Below are positions 33,495 through 42,065 of a stretch of DNA of 64,000 bases, in pieces. Made by a program: the position numbers and the translations under genes. A model generated the notes under the pieces. It was not told the origin of the DNA, made no database searches, and worked only from the letters and a program-made list of their open reading frames with translations. Position 1 is the first letter of the stretch; every line of letters starts with the position of its first letter. The stretch comes from Pseudomonadota bacterium (lineage in GTDB: Bacteria; Pseudomonadota; Gammaproteobacteria; Steroidobacterales; Steroidobacteraceae). Location: contig JADIZR010000008.1 of assembly GCA_016704655.1 (NCBI GenBank), positions 1 through 64,000 of the forward strand, in the 5' to 3' direction.

Positions 33495-35166
33495 GCACCC
33501 CCGTCGCTCCAATCTGCCGATTCACAGGGTCGATCAGCACGCCCGGATTGAGAATGCCTTGCGGGTCGGCCACCTGCTTGGCGGCCGCCAGCATCTGCCG
33601 GAAGAGCGGATCCACTTCGCGCTCATAGCCGCTGCGGTGATCGCGACCGACGGCATGGTGGTGCGTGATGGTTCCACCGTGCGCAACGACGGCCTCGTTG
33701 GCGGCGAGCTTGATGTCCCGCCAGGCGGCAAGCGCGCTGGCGACACTGCCATCCGCAGCACGGGCGGCAAGGGTGAAGTAGGGCGCCGGGCCATCCGGAT
33801 AGAGGTGCGTGAAGCGACAGGACAGCCGAGCCTTCTGGCCAGTCGCGCGCATGATCGCGCGACTGACGTCTTCCTTGACGGACTGGTAGAAGGTCTCGAA
33901 GCGGTCCCAGGTGATCGCCGTCTCGAAGGTGTCCATGATTACGCCGAGCCCGACGGCGGGATCGCGCCAGTACGGCATGCGCATGAAGGCATCCCGCCAG
34001 GCGCCGGCCGCGCCGGTGCGGTGTTCGACGGAGTCCGCCGACGACATCGATCGCGCTACGGCTTCGGCGTCGTAACGCCCACTGTAACTGCTCACGATCT
34101 CCAGTGCCCGGGCCATCCAGGACTGCAGGGGATGGTCGTCGGATTCGAAGGCCAGCACGAGCATGGCCGTGCGGCCGCCGCCAACGCCGGCAAAAATGGT
34201 TTCCGCCGGATCGAGCAACCGGCAATTGCTGGGATGGAGTCCCGATTGCGCGAGTGCCCGGGTGCAGGCGACGGCGGCGAAGTAATCGTCGAACTGTGCC
34301 GAAGCCGACGCACGGAATCGCGGTGGCACCTGCACTCGCACCCAGGCTTCGGTGACGATACCGAGCGTGCCCTCGGAGCCAATGACCAGTCGGTCAGGCG
34401 CCGGTCCGGCACCGGAGCCGGGCAGCCGTCGCGTTTGCATCACGCCGGCAGGCGTCACCAGCCGCGTGGCCTCCACGAAGTCGTCGATGTGTGTGTACAG
34501 CGTGGCGTAATGACCGCCCGCTCGCGTCGCGATCCATCCGCCGAGGGATGAGAATTCGAAACTCTGCGGGAAGTGGCGCAGCGTGAGCCGGTGCGCTTTC
34601 AATTGTGCCGCCAGCTCCGGGCCGAGGGCTCCGGCCTGGATGCGCGCTGCCCGACTGATCGGGTCAACTTCCAGTACACGGTTGAGACGCTCGAGATCGA
34701 TCGACACGGTCCCTGCAAAGCCGCTGCCAACCGCCGCCTCGACGCCGCCACAGACGCTGCTGCCACCACCGTAGGGAATCACGGCGACGTTGCGCGCCTG
34801 GGCCCAGTCGAGGATGTCGACGATGGCCTGCTCGTCTTCCGGATAGGCCACCAAGTCGGGTGCCGAGGGCGGTCGGCGCAGCCACATGCGCGCGCAGTCG
34901 GCGTAGCTTTTGCCCGCACTGTGATTGAGGCGGTCGAGTGGTGACGCGGAGAAGCAGGCGGCGAGTGTCGCGGGGGGTGTAACGCGTGGCAGCGGCAGGT
35001 CGATCTCTTCGACGCGCGGCGCCGGCTTGTCTTCGAATTGGGTGCCAACGCCTGCCAGCATTGCCTGAACGATCGCGCGTTCGCGTTGATCGAGCGCGGC
35101 ATCCGCCAGTCCCCAGCCCCAGAAGCGACGTGGCGGCCGGCGTGACAGTGAGGCATTCGCGTTCAT
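33484..35166 (-). CDS. FAD-binding oxidase of the alkyl-DHAP synthase/D-lactate dehydrogenase type
   Basis: 560 aa from the ATG at 35166, supported by GGGGA just upstream; an in-frame ATG at 35205 would add 13 residues. The p-cresol methylhydroxylase FAD domain is evident (VAVIPYGGGSSVCGGVEAAV near residue 132, SFEFSSLGGWIATRAGGHYA, then TLYTHIDDFVEATRLVTPAG and GSEGTLGIVTEAWVRV). The C-terminal half carries HHHAVGRDHR near 505, the His-rich loop that in alkyl-dihydroxyacetonephosphate synthase is HHHG(V/I)G. No acyl-DHAP transferase or ether-lipid gene is adjacent, so ether lipid synthesis is only a possibility. It is divergent from the secreted three-gene run beginning at 35409. Confidence 0.82.
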   Translation of the reverse strand: MNANASLSRRPPRRFWGWGLADAALDQRERAIVQAMLAGVGTQFEDKPAPRVEEIDLPLPRVTPPATLAACFSASPLDRLNHSAGKSYADCARMWLRRPPSAPDLVAYPEDEQAIVDILDWAQARNVAVIPYGGGSSVCGGVEAAVGSGFAGTVSIDLERLNRVLEVDPISRAARIQAGALGPELAAQLKAHRLTLRHFPQSFEFSSLGGWIATRAGGHYATLYTHIDDFVEATRLVTPAGVMQTRRLPGSGAGPAPDRLVIGSEGTLGIVTEAWVRVQVPPRFRASASAQFDDYFAAVACTRALAQSGLHPSNCRLLDPAETIFAGVGGGRTAMLVLAFESDDHPLQSWMARALEIVSSYSGRYDAEAVARSMSSADSVEHRTGAAGAWRDAFMRMPYWRDPAVGLGVIMDTFETAITWDRFETFYQSVKEDVSRAIMRATGQKARLSCRFTHLYPDGPAPYFTLAARAADGSVASALAAWRDIKLAANEAVVAHGGTITHHHAVGRDHRSGYEREVDPLFRQMLAAAKQVADPQGILNPGVLIDPVNRQIGATGVLTG

Positions 35167-35408
35167 GACGGTCCCCGCAGGATGGATTGACGAATTCTCG
35201 CGCAACTTTGAGCAGGCGAGGAGCGAATCGAAAGGTGACCGTTACCTATCCAACTCGAGTGCGCGCACTTTACGCCGCGGAGATTCGGCGGCTGGCCCGG
35301 GTGATCGGCCGGTGCTAGAGTCGGGCGCCATCCGAATAAATGCCAGCCGCCCCTGGCGACGTCCCAAGTTCCATGCTCGTCGCCACCTCGACGGCCCAGG
35401 GGGACCAG

Positions 35409-36452
35409 ATGAAAATCCGTAAGGGTCTTTGCGGGCGACTGCTCGCGTCGTGCGCGCTCGGATTGCTCGCATCGACGATCACTGCCTACGCCGGGTCAGC
35501 CAGCGTCTCGTCGGTGTCGACCAAGTTTGATTACTTGCCCGGCGACAACGTGCTGTTCATGGACGACTTCAGTCAGGAGGAGCTCGGTGAATTTCCGAGC
35601 CGCTGGAACCTGGCAATCGGTACATTCGAGGTCGCCGAGATGGGCGGTGAGCGCTGGCTCCGATGCACCGCCAGCGACGGCACGATCCGAATGAAGCTGC
35701 CGGCGATGGAAGCGCTGCCGGAATTCTGGACGCTCGAATTCGATTTCCACGGCACCGCGCCCATGGCTTCTGCTCTTACGGTGCGTGCAGTGAACGCGCG
35801 GGGGAAGGCGGCCTGGGAGGCGACCTTTCCGCAGGGAAACGACATGGCGCTCCGGTCCGGCGACATATTTTCGACGACGCCACTCGAGGGCATGACTACG
35901 CCGGCCGGCCGTCACCACGTGATGTTCATGGCCCGCGGTCAGGCTCTCAAGGTCTACATCGATCAGCAGCGCATGGCGAGCGTGCCGGATATTTCGGTGC
36001 CTGCGGGGTTGCCAAGCCAGCTCGAAATCCGGCTGTGGGCCAAGACCGGGCCGATGATCACGAACGTTCGTTTCGCGGAAGGTGCGCCGCCCGCAAAAGA
36101 CGTCTTCGAGTCGGGAAAATTTGTGACCCACGGTATCCACTTCGCCAATGGCTCGGACGTGGTTCTGCCGGAGTCAGCTCCCGTGCTGCGGCAAGTCGCG
36201 GCTCACCTGGAAGCTCACCCGGAGGCGCGAATCCGGATCGTCGGCTACACGGACAACGTCGGCGCGGCGGCGAGCAATCTTGACCTGTCGCAGCGCCGTG
36301 CGGCGGCGGTGGCGGCGGTGCTCGCACAGCAATTTGGCGCGGCAGCGAACCGTTTTGAAGCCGAAGGCAAGGGTGACACCCTGCCGTTGGCCAGCAATGC
36401 CACACCCGAGGGTCGCGCGATGAATCGCCGCGTCGAATTCGACCGGCTCTGA
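35409..36452 (+). CDS. secreted LamG-like plus OmpA C-terminal domain protein
   Basis: 347 aa from the ATG at 35409, with a signal peptide ending in ITAYAGS. Residues about 45-225 form a jelly-roll of the laminin-G/concanavalin type (VLFMDDFSQEELGEFPSRW, WTLEFDFHG, HHVMFMARGQALKVYIDQQR). The C-terminal 110 residues are an OmpA-like peptidoglycan-binding domain (GIHFANGSDVVLPESAPVLR, IRIVGYTDNVGAAASNLDLS, AVLAQQFGAAANRFEAEGKG). The protein would sit in the periplasm or outer membrane, tethered to the cell wall, with the LamG part free for a ligand. It heads a probable three-gene unit. Confidence 0.85.
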   Translation: MKIRKGLCGRLLASCALGLLASTITAYAGSASVSSVSTKFDYLPGDNVLFMDDFSQEELGEFPSRWNLAIGTFEVAEMGGERWLRCTASDGTIRMKLPAMEALPEFWTLEFDFHGTAPMASALTVRAVNARGKAAWEATFPQGNDMALRSGDIFSTTPLEGMTTPAGRHHVMFMARGQALKVYIDQQRMASVPDISVPAGLPSQLEIRLWAKTGPMITNVRFAEGAPPAKDVFESGKFVTHGIHFANGSDVVLPESAPVLRQVAAHLEAHPEARIRIVGYTDNVGAAASNLDLSQRRAAAVAAVLAQQFGAAANRFEAEGKGDTLPLASNATPEGRAMNRRVEFDRL

Positions 36453-36506
36453 CGAAATTGAAGGGACGTTTGCCGCAATCCGATGGGTGACGCAGTCGAC
36501 ACAACC

Positions 36507-38486
36507 ATGAAACACGTATTGCGAGTGTGTGCGACCGTTGCAGTGCTGGTGACGGCCGGCGCCGCGAGCACGACCGGTCGGGGGACGGAGGCTCCAGGGA
36601 CCGGCGGTCCCGTCCCGGCCGAGTTCCCGCCCGTGATCGCAGCGCTCTTGACCTCGCGGACGTCGGTCGAACAGGACTCTGCGACGAGCCTGCGGTATGT
36701 ACAGTCAATCGACGGTGGCGACCGCAGGAATGTCAGTGTCGTGCTTACGCCAGTGCGCAGCTATCAGCCGCCGCCGCAAACGGTGCCGATGAAGCTCGAC
36801 AACGGCGCGGCGATCTATGCGCAGAGCGTAAAGCTGTCGACCTCGTCGAGCGGCTACACCGCAAGGCTTTCGTACTTTATTCCCGCCACCAGTCTGACCC
36901 TGGAGCAGCAGGCCAGCCTCGGTCTCGCCGTCATCCGGCCGTCCCTGCTGGATCGGCTGTTGGGAATCGGCGTTGCGATTGCCACCGGTGAGTTGGTCGG
37001 CGTCCAGGTGGAAATGCTTGATTCGCTCGGCACAGAAGGGACCGTCGCCACCCCGGGTGCCGGCGTACGAACGGTCGACGAGGGATACATGGAGGCTCGA
37101 GCGGCACATGACGCGCTTGAGGCAAAAGGGCTGGCGAAGGCGGACAGCGTCGTGAGTGGGTCACCAAAAATCACTCCACAGGAAGTCGAATCCGTCGCGG
37201 GGTCGAAGGTGAACCTGCAGCAGCACTTCGAGGACGTAGAGAAAATGTTCGAGCATTCGCAACTGCAGAACGAGCGGCGCGTGTTCGAGGCGGCGGAACG
37301 ACTGCAGAAGCAACTCGCCGAAAAGCGAGCAGCAAAGGAACTGGCCAGGAATGTGGCCAAGTCCGCGGCAGACGTCGGCCACGTGGCGATGACGGCCTAC
37401 GAGATTTCCCAGATCGTCGAGAAGTACCGGCGTCGGCAGGCATATCTGGACGCGCTGCGGAAGTGCGCCGAGAACCCAACCAGCCCGACGGCAAAAAAGG
37501 CACAGCACGACGACCCGCGGTACAGACAGGCGACCACCGGCGCAATCGACGATGCTGCGCGCAACCTGGCCGTGAACGCCGCAATGCAGCTCGTGAGTTC
37601 CACCGGAAATTCGATTGCGGCGACACTGCTGGGACACAAGGCCGGCGTGCCGATGGCCATGCTGTCCGCAGCCGAGGCTCACCTGCTCGACCACGTTGCG
37701 GACGACTACATCATGAAGGATGCCGGCAAGGGTGTCGTACCGTGCACGCCTGGCTGCGACGACGACCTGGGCAATCCTGCGTCCAGTCCGCCGGTAAGCG
37801 GCGCATCTCTGGCGAGCCAGGGAACCCTGACTTGCGACCAGCCGGCGCCTGGGGTGCTGACGTGCGGACCCGGCCCCGCATACACCACCGGGCCGGCCAG
37901 GAAAGTATCCGGCCCTGGCCCGACCTGCGGGCCACTCAAGCGCGCCGATTTCAGCTACTTGTACCGTCGGACGTCCAGCGCATGCAACGTCACGGGGTGC
38001 GGCGACCAGTCCAAGCGCGTTTCCTATGCGGCGAGCGCAGCACTGCGCGCCGTTGGCAGCGAGGGCTACGACGGGCAGGGGGCAGGGAGCTATCACGAAT
38101 TCAGTGTCGAGCAATCTCGCTTTCCGAAGGTACCCGCACCCTGCAACTGGAGCCACCACCATTCGAGCACCGACGGCCGGGCTTCCATGGCCGTGCATGC
38201 ACGAAACACCATCGACAATGACGTGACGGGCGGCTACGACACCAGCGACATGCCGGACGACACGTCCGTGGTCGAAATCCTCATCAGCCGTTCCTACGGC
38301 AGCGTCGATTACCACGCTGACTGCGATGGTGACAAATCAACCAGCAACCCGCCGGAGCCGCCCGGTGACGGAACAGACTTCGATTGTCATTTCTATGGGG
38401 TCGACCTGCGCAAGCCGGGCTTCTACAAGGCCTTCAAGGACGGTGAGCCGGAGGCCGGTGTGTGCACGCTCACTCTCTCGAGATGA
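36507..38486 (+). CDS. large secreted protein of unknown family, Cys-rich C-terminus
   Basis: 659 aa from the ATG at 36507, which places a signal peptide (MKHVLRVCATVAVLVTAGAA) at the start; an ATG at 36483 would add an unlikely leader. Residues about 210-290 are strongly helical with heptad character (VNLQQHFEDVEKMFEHSQLQ, then VFEAAERLQKQLAEKRAAKE), a probable coiled coil. A second helical part follows. From about 400 on there are many Cys, Pro and Gly (VVPCTPGCDDDLGNP, LTCGPGPAYTTGP, FDCHFYGVDLRKPGFYKAF), suggesting a disulfide-bonded domain. I recognise no known family. It lies 54 bases after the OmpA-like gene and 18 before the RCC1 gene. Confidence 0.75.
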   Translation: MKHVLRVCATVAVLVTAGAASTTGRGTEAPGTGGPVPAEFPPVIAALLTSRTSVEQDSATSLRYVQSIDGGDRRNVSVVLTPVRSYQPPPQTVPMKLDNGAAIYAQSVKLSTSSSGYTARLSYFIPATSLTLEQQASLGLAVIRPSLLDRLLGIGVAIATGELVGVQVEMLDSLGTEGTVATPGAGVRTVDEGYMEARAAHDALEAKGLAKADSVVSGSPKITPQEVESVAGSKVNLQQHFEDVEKMFEHSQLQNERRVFEAAERLQKQLAEKRAAKELARNVAKSAADVGHVAMTAYEISQIVEKYRRRQAYLDALRKCAENPTSPTAKKAQHDDPRYRQATTGAIDDAARNLAVNAAMQLVSSTGNSIAATLLGHKAGVPMAMLSAAEAHLLDHVADDYIMKDAGKGVVPCTPGCDDDLGNPASSPPVSGASLASQGTLTCDQPAPGVLTCGPGPAYTTGPARKVSGPGPTCGPLKRADFSYLYRRTSSACNVTGCGDQSKRVSYAASAALRAVGSEGYDGQGAGSYHEFSVEQSRFPKVPAPCNWSHHHSSTDGRASMAVHARNTIDNDVTGGYDTSDMPDDTSVVEILISRSYGSVDYHADCDGDKSTSNPPEPPGDGTDFDCHFYGVDLRKPGFYKAFKDGEPEAGVCTLTLSR

Positions 38487-38504
38487 CAGGGGGTTGACGT
38501 AATC

Positions 38505-39777
38505 ATGACGCCTGTCAGTCGCCGTACAGCGCTCGCGCTTCTCTCATCCCTTCCATTTTGCGACGTCGCTGCGCGCGCAGAGCGTCGCGACTCGCCCGAA
38601 CCGACGACAGTTCTTCAGCGGCACTTCGCACATCCTGTTGCTCGAGCCAGACGGCACGCTCGCCGCCTGGGCGTCCGCGCAAGGCGCACCGAACCCCAAC
38701 CAGCGCGGGCAGTTAGGGCTCGGTCACGCAGATGTCGTGGCTAATAACAGGCTCTATAGATTGCCTGGGCTGACAACTGTCGCCTCCGCCGCGGCGGGAT
38801 CGGAGTTCTCGCTGGCCGTGCTCGACAACGGGCAGGTGCTGGCGTGGGGGCGGAACGAGACCGGCGCGCTGGGCATTACGCGGCGCGAAGAGTTGGGCCC
38901 GGGACTGGCCCCACGCGGTGACGCCTTGGCGCCGACACCGCTTGCCGTGCGCATCAGTGCAAGCAGCATTGCAGCGGGACCCGACCATGTCCTGGCGCTG
39001 ACTCGCGAGGGAACCGTCTACGCCTGGGGTGAAGGCGCCCAGGGCCGCCTCGGCATCGGCGAGCTGCCGACCCTGAGGATCGCCGGTTCCGACAGAACGT
39101 TGGAGAATCTGCCCTACCCGATGCAGGTGCCCGGCCTGACGGACGTCGTGGCAGTGGCTGCTGGCTTTCAACACTCGCTGGCGCTGATGCAGGACGGCAC
39201 GCTGCGAGCCTGGGGCCTGAACAGTAACGGCCAGCTCGGTGATGGCACCCGAACCGACCGCGCCACACCGGTGCGCGTTGCAGGCATAGAAGCCGCTACG
39301 GCAATCGTCGCAGGGAGCCGCCATTCGGCAGCGCTGCTTGCTGACGGAACCGTAATGACCTGGGGCAGCATCATGACGGGCTCGCTCGGGCGCAACGTGG
39401 GCAGTGCCGAGTACGACGCAATGCCCGGTCGGGCTGAGCGCGTGACGGGAATCCGGTCGATCGCCGGAGGCAGGGGCCATATGCTGGCGCTCACCGAGGC
39501 GGGCACGGTGATGTCGTGGGGCGACGACGCAGTGGGTGCAACGGGCCGTGGCGTCTTCGGCGGCGACCGCACCTCGGGCACTCCGAAGACGATCCCGCGA
39601 CTGTCGAACGTCGTGTCGATCGCTGCCGGTCCCACCGCGCGTCGAAGCTTTGCCTTGCTTGCGGACGGCAACATCCTGACTTGGGGCATCGTTCCGATCT
39701 ATGCCCGTCCGCAGGGTGATCCCACGGTCAGTCCGTCTCCAATCCCCCTGGTCGTCGAGGGGCTCAGCAACCGTTGA
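38505..39777 (+). CDS. exported RCC1-repeat beta-propeller protein (apparent frameshift near the start)
   Basis: The N-terminus MTPVSRRTALALLSSLPFCD has a twin-arginine-like SRRTALALL pattern and a plausible cleavage after AARA. The frame then shifts between about 38568 and 38605; in the new frame FFSGTSHILLLEPDGTLAAW opens a series of RCC1 repeats, each about 50-60 residues with a G-x-x-H/F-x-L-A-L pattern and a W-G close: FSLAVLDNGQVLAWGRNETG, HVLALTREGTVYAWGEGAQG, HSLALMQDGTLRAWGLNSNG, HSAALLADGTVMTWGSIMTG, HMLALTEAGTVMSWGDDAVG. Such propellers bind proteins or act as scaffolds. The 1273-base span is one above a multiple of three. The protein should be exported like its two upstream neighbours. 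Confidence 0.8.
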
Positions 39778-39885
39778 GTTTCGCGGGTCGGCAACGCTGC
39801 AACATCCACGAACGCAGCGCGTGGTCGGTCCGTGGCAATGACGAGCGTGTGCGGAATCCGTGCCAGGCGAGTCATGCGGGTGGCG

Positions 39886-41037
39886 TCAAGCCCGTTCGAA
39901 GCAGGCGACGGTCTCGACGTGTTCCGTGTACGGCATCAGGTTGAACGCCCGCAGATCGCTCAGCCGCAGCGCGCCGCTGGAGGTCAGTCGGGCCGTGTCG
40001 GTGAGAAACGAGTCGAGCCCGCAGCTGACGTATACGAATCGCGCGGGCGGATCGGCGACCAGGTGTTCCACGAGTTCGCGATCCAGTCCCTTGCGCGGTG
40101 GATCCGCGATCACCACGTCGGCATCCAGTGCCGCAGAGAATAGCGTCGCCGCGGAGCCGGCCATTACCTCGATCCTGTCCCGCTCGGCGGGCGCCAAAGC
40201 ATCGAGTCCGAGTGCCAGGCCCCGCAGTGACTGCGGGCTCACTTCGTTCATGCGGAGGTGACTGACGCGCGGCAGCACCGAAAGTCCGATCGCGCCGACG
40301 CCTGCATAGAATTCAGCGACACGCGCGCCAGTCGGCACCTGCTCACGCACGTGTTCAACGATGCGTTCCGCGACGTCGAGATTGTTCTGGCCGAACGCGC
40401 CAGGGGGGTAATGCACGGCTGCTCCACCGAAGCGTTCAACGACAGTTGGCGGACCGCACCAGCGCGTGAACTCGCGTCCCAGGATCGTGTTGGTTCGCTC
40501 ACATTGCGCGTTGAACCACAGGCTGTGCAGTTCGTCGCCAAGCCGATCGCGAATCAGCTCGAAGCATGCGGTGAGCGGCTCGACCGTCGGGCTGTTGCCG
40601 ACGATCACGACCTGTGCACTTTCCGAACTGCGCTCCACCACGACCTGCAGGTAACGGGCGAGACCGCGATGAACGGTCTCGGCGTAAGGATCGATCTCGG
40701 CATCGACCAGCGCGCGTCGCACTACGGCAGCGACTCGATTGATCAGCGGATGCTGCACGACGCAGTTCGGGATGTGCACGATTCGATGCGTGCCGAGTTC
40801 GAACATGCCGAGCCTGGGCGCGCCCGGACGACCACGAATGGCCAGGCGGGCACGCAAACGAAAACCGGTCGTCGCACCCGAAATCACGGCCACCCCTGGC
40901 AAGCCGTGAGCGCGGGCCAGCGATTCCAGGGCTGCCTGTGCAACGGCTGCGATGCCCGTCTCGCCGAAGCGCGGACAGCCCGGGCAGGGTGGGCGATGGG
41001 AGCAAGCCAGCATCGCCGCAGGCGTCAGCTGTCCCAT
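39886..41037 (-). CDS. TrmA/RumA-family SAM-dependent RNA uridine methyltransferase
   Basis: 383 aa from an ATG at 41037 that overlaps the dipeptidase stop; an ATG at 41013 would give a product starting at MLACSHRP. The N-terminus has an iron-sulfur type cysteine set, CSHRPPCPGCPRFG, with a further Cys in HIPNCVV near 91. The Rossmann core shows GAFGQNNLDVAERIVEHVRE, VAEFYAGVGAIGLSVLPRV, DVVIADPPRKGLDREL and the catalytic Cys in RFVYVSCGLDSF near 340. These are features of RumA/RlmD-type m5U methyltransferases, but the N-terminal TRAM domain seems missing or very short, so the target (rRNA or tRNA) is open. It is the last gene of the kyn operon. Confidence 0.83.
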   Translation of the reverse strand: MGQLTPAAMLACSHRPPCPGCPRFGETGIAAVAQAALESLARAHGLPGVAVISGATTGFRLRARLAIRGRPGAPRLGMFELGTHRIVHIPNCVVQHPLINRVAAVVRRALVDAEIDPYAETVHRGLARYLQVVVERSSESAQVVIVGNSPTVEPLTACFELIRDRLGDELHSLWFNAQCERTNTILGREFTRWCGPPTVVERFGGAAVHYPPGAFGQNNLDVAERIVEHVREQVPTGARVAEFYAGVGAIGLSVLPRVSHLRMNEVSPQSLRGLALGLDALAPAERDRIEVMAGSAATLFSAALDADVVIADPPRKGLDRELVEHLVADPPARFVYVSCGLDSFLTDTARLTSSGALRLSDLRAFNLMPYTEHVETVACFERA

Positions 41038-42065
41038 GCTGCGCCGAACACGCGCAGCAGGTTGGCGCCCAGGATCTTTTCGATCCTGTCGTCCGAATGG
41101 CCGCGCAGACTGAGACGGTCCGCCAGCTGCTCGAAGCGCCGCGGTGTGTTGAGGTCGTTCGCGAACAGGTAACCGTCGTCGGATTCCTGCGGCGCCGCGA
41201 TTCCGGCCGCCTTGCGGCGAGCGACGTTGGTAGTAAACGACTGCACGAAGTCGGGCGTCAGCGCGACGGTCGAGAGCGTGCCATCCGTGCCGATCGCGAC
41301 GTGCTCCTCGCCGGCGACATTCACGGCGTGCTCGATGTGACGCACGACGTCGTCTGCCGTGGGTTGCCTGCCGCCGGACAGGTACGGCATGACGTAGATG
41401 CCGGCCGCGCCGCCTTTGTTGGCCACCGCCCGCAGTTCGGCGTCGGTGCGATTGCGCGGATGGTCCGCGAGTGCCGCGCAACCGGTGTGCGTGAAGGCAA
41501 CGGGACGCGTCGAGTGACGGATGGCATCGGCCGTAGTGGCGCGCCCGCAATGACTCGCGTCCACGAGGATTCCCAGCTCATTCATGCGCTCCACCGCCTC
41601 GTGGCCGAGGTGGCTGAGACCTGCGTCGGCGGGCTCCATGCAGCCGTCGCCAAGCCGGTTGCGCCGGTTGTAGGTCGGCTGGATCACGCGGATGCCGAGC
41701 CGATGAAACGTCTCGAGCCGGTCGAGATCGGTCTCGAAGCACACGCCGTCCTGGAAACCGTACATCAGCCCGGTGCGTCCGCTCTTCTTCGCGGCGTGGA
41801 TATCGGCGACCGACCGCACGCGGACCATGGTCGCCGGGTAGCGGTCGACTTCGGCTTCCCAGCGCGCGATCGACTCGACGGCTTTCTGGTATGCCTCGTC
41901 GGGTGGCATCGTGCCCACTTCGCCGACGGTGAGGTGCAGGCACGTCATGCCCGACGCCCTGATGTCGTCGACCTCGCTGGTCGTCAGCTCCGAACCGTCC
42001 TCGGTGGCGTGGCCGCCGGGGCCGCCAAGTCCATCGATCAAGACCGCTCGCGAATACCTGTTCAT
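41025..42065 (-). CDS. peptidase M19 (membrane dipeptidase) family protein
   Basis: 346 aa from the ATG at 42065, which overlaps the amidohydrolase stop (ATGA). The M19 TIM barrel is recognised by LMYGFQDGVCFETDLDRLET, then GIRVIQPTYNRRNRLGDGCM, the segment ELGILVDASHCGRATTADAI and VAFTHTGCAALADHPRN, with GEEHVAIGTDGT near the C-terminus. The usual N-terminal H-x-D metal motif is replaced by LIDGLGGPGG, so one zinc site may be altered. No signal peptide is seen. M19 enzymes cleave dipeptides or related amides. Its place in the kyn operon suggests a tryptophan-containing dipeptide or an N-acyl kynurenine as substrate; this is inference. Confidence 0.85.
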   Translation of the reverse strand: MNRYSRAVLIDGLGGPGGHATEDGSELTTSEVDDIRASGMTCLHLTVGEVGTMPPDEAYQKAVESIARWEAEVDRYPATMVRVRSVADIHAAKKSGRTGLMYGFQDGVCFETDLDRLETFHRLGIRVIQPTYNRRNRLGDGCMEPADAGLSHLGHEAVERMNELGILVDASHCGRATTADAIRHSTRPVAFTHTGCAALADHPRNRTDAELRAVANKGGAAGIYVMPYLSGGRQPTADDVVRHIEHAVNVAGEEHVAIGTDGTLSTVALTPDFVQSFTTNVARRKAAGIAAPQESDDGYLFANDLNTPRRFEQLADRLSLRGHSDDRIEKILGANLLRVFGAAWDS

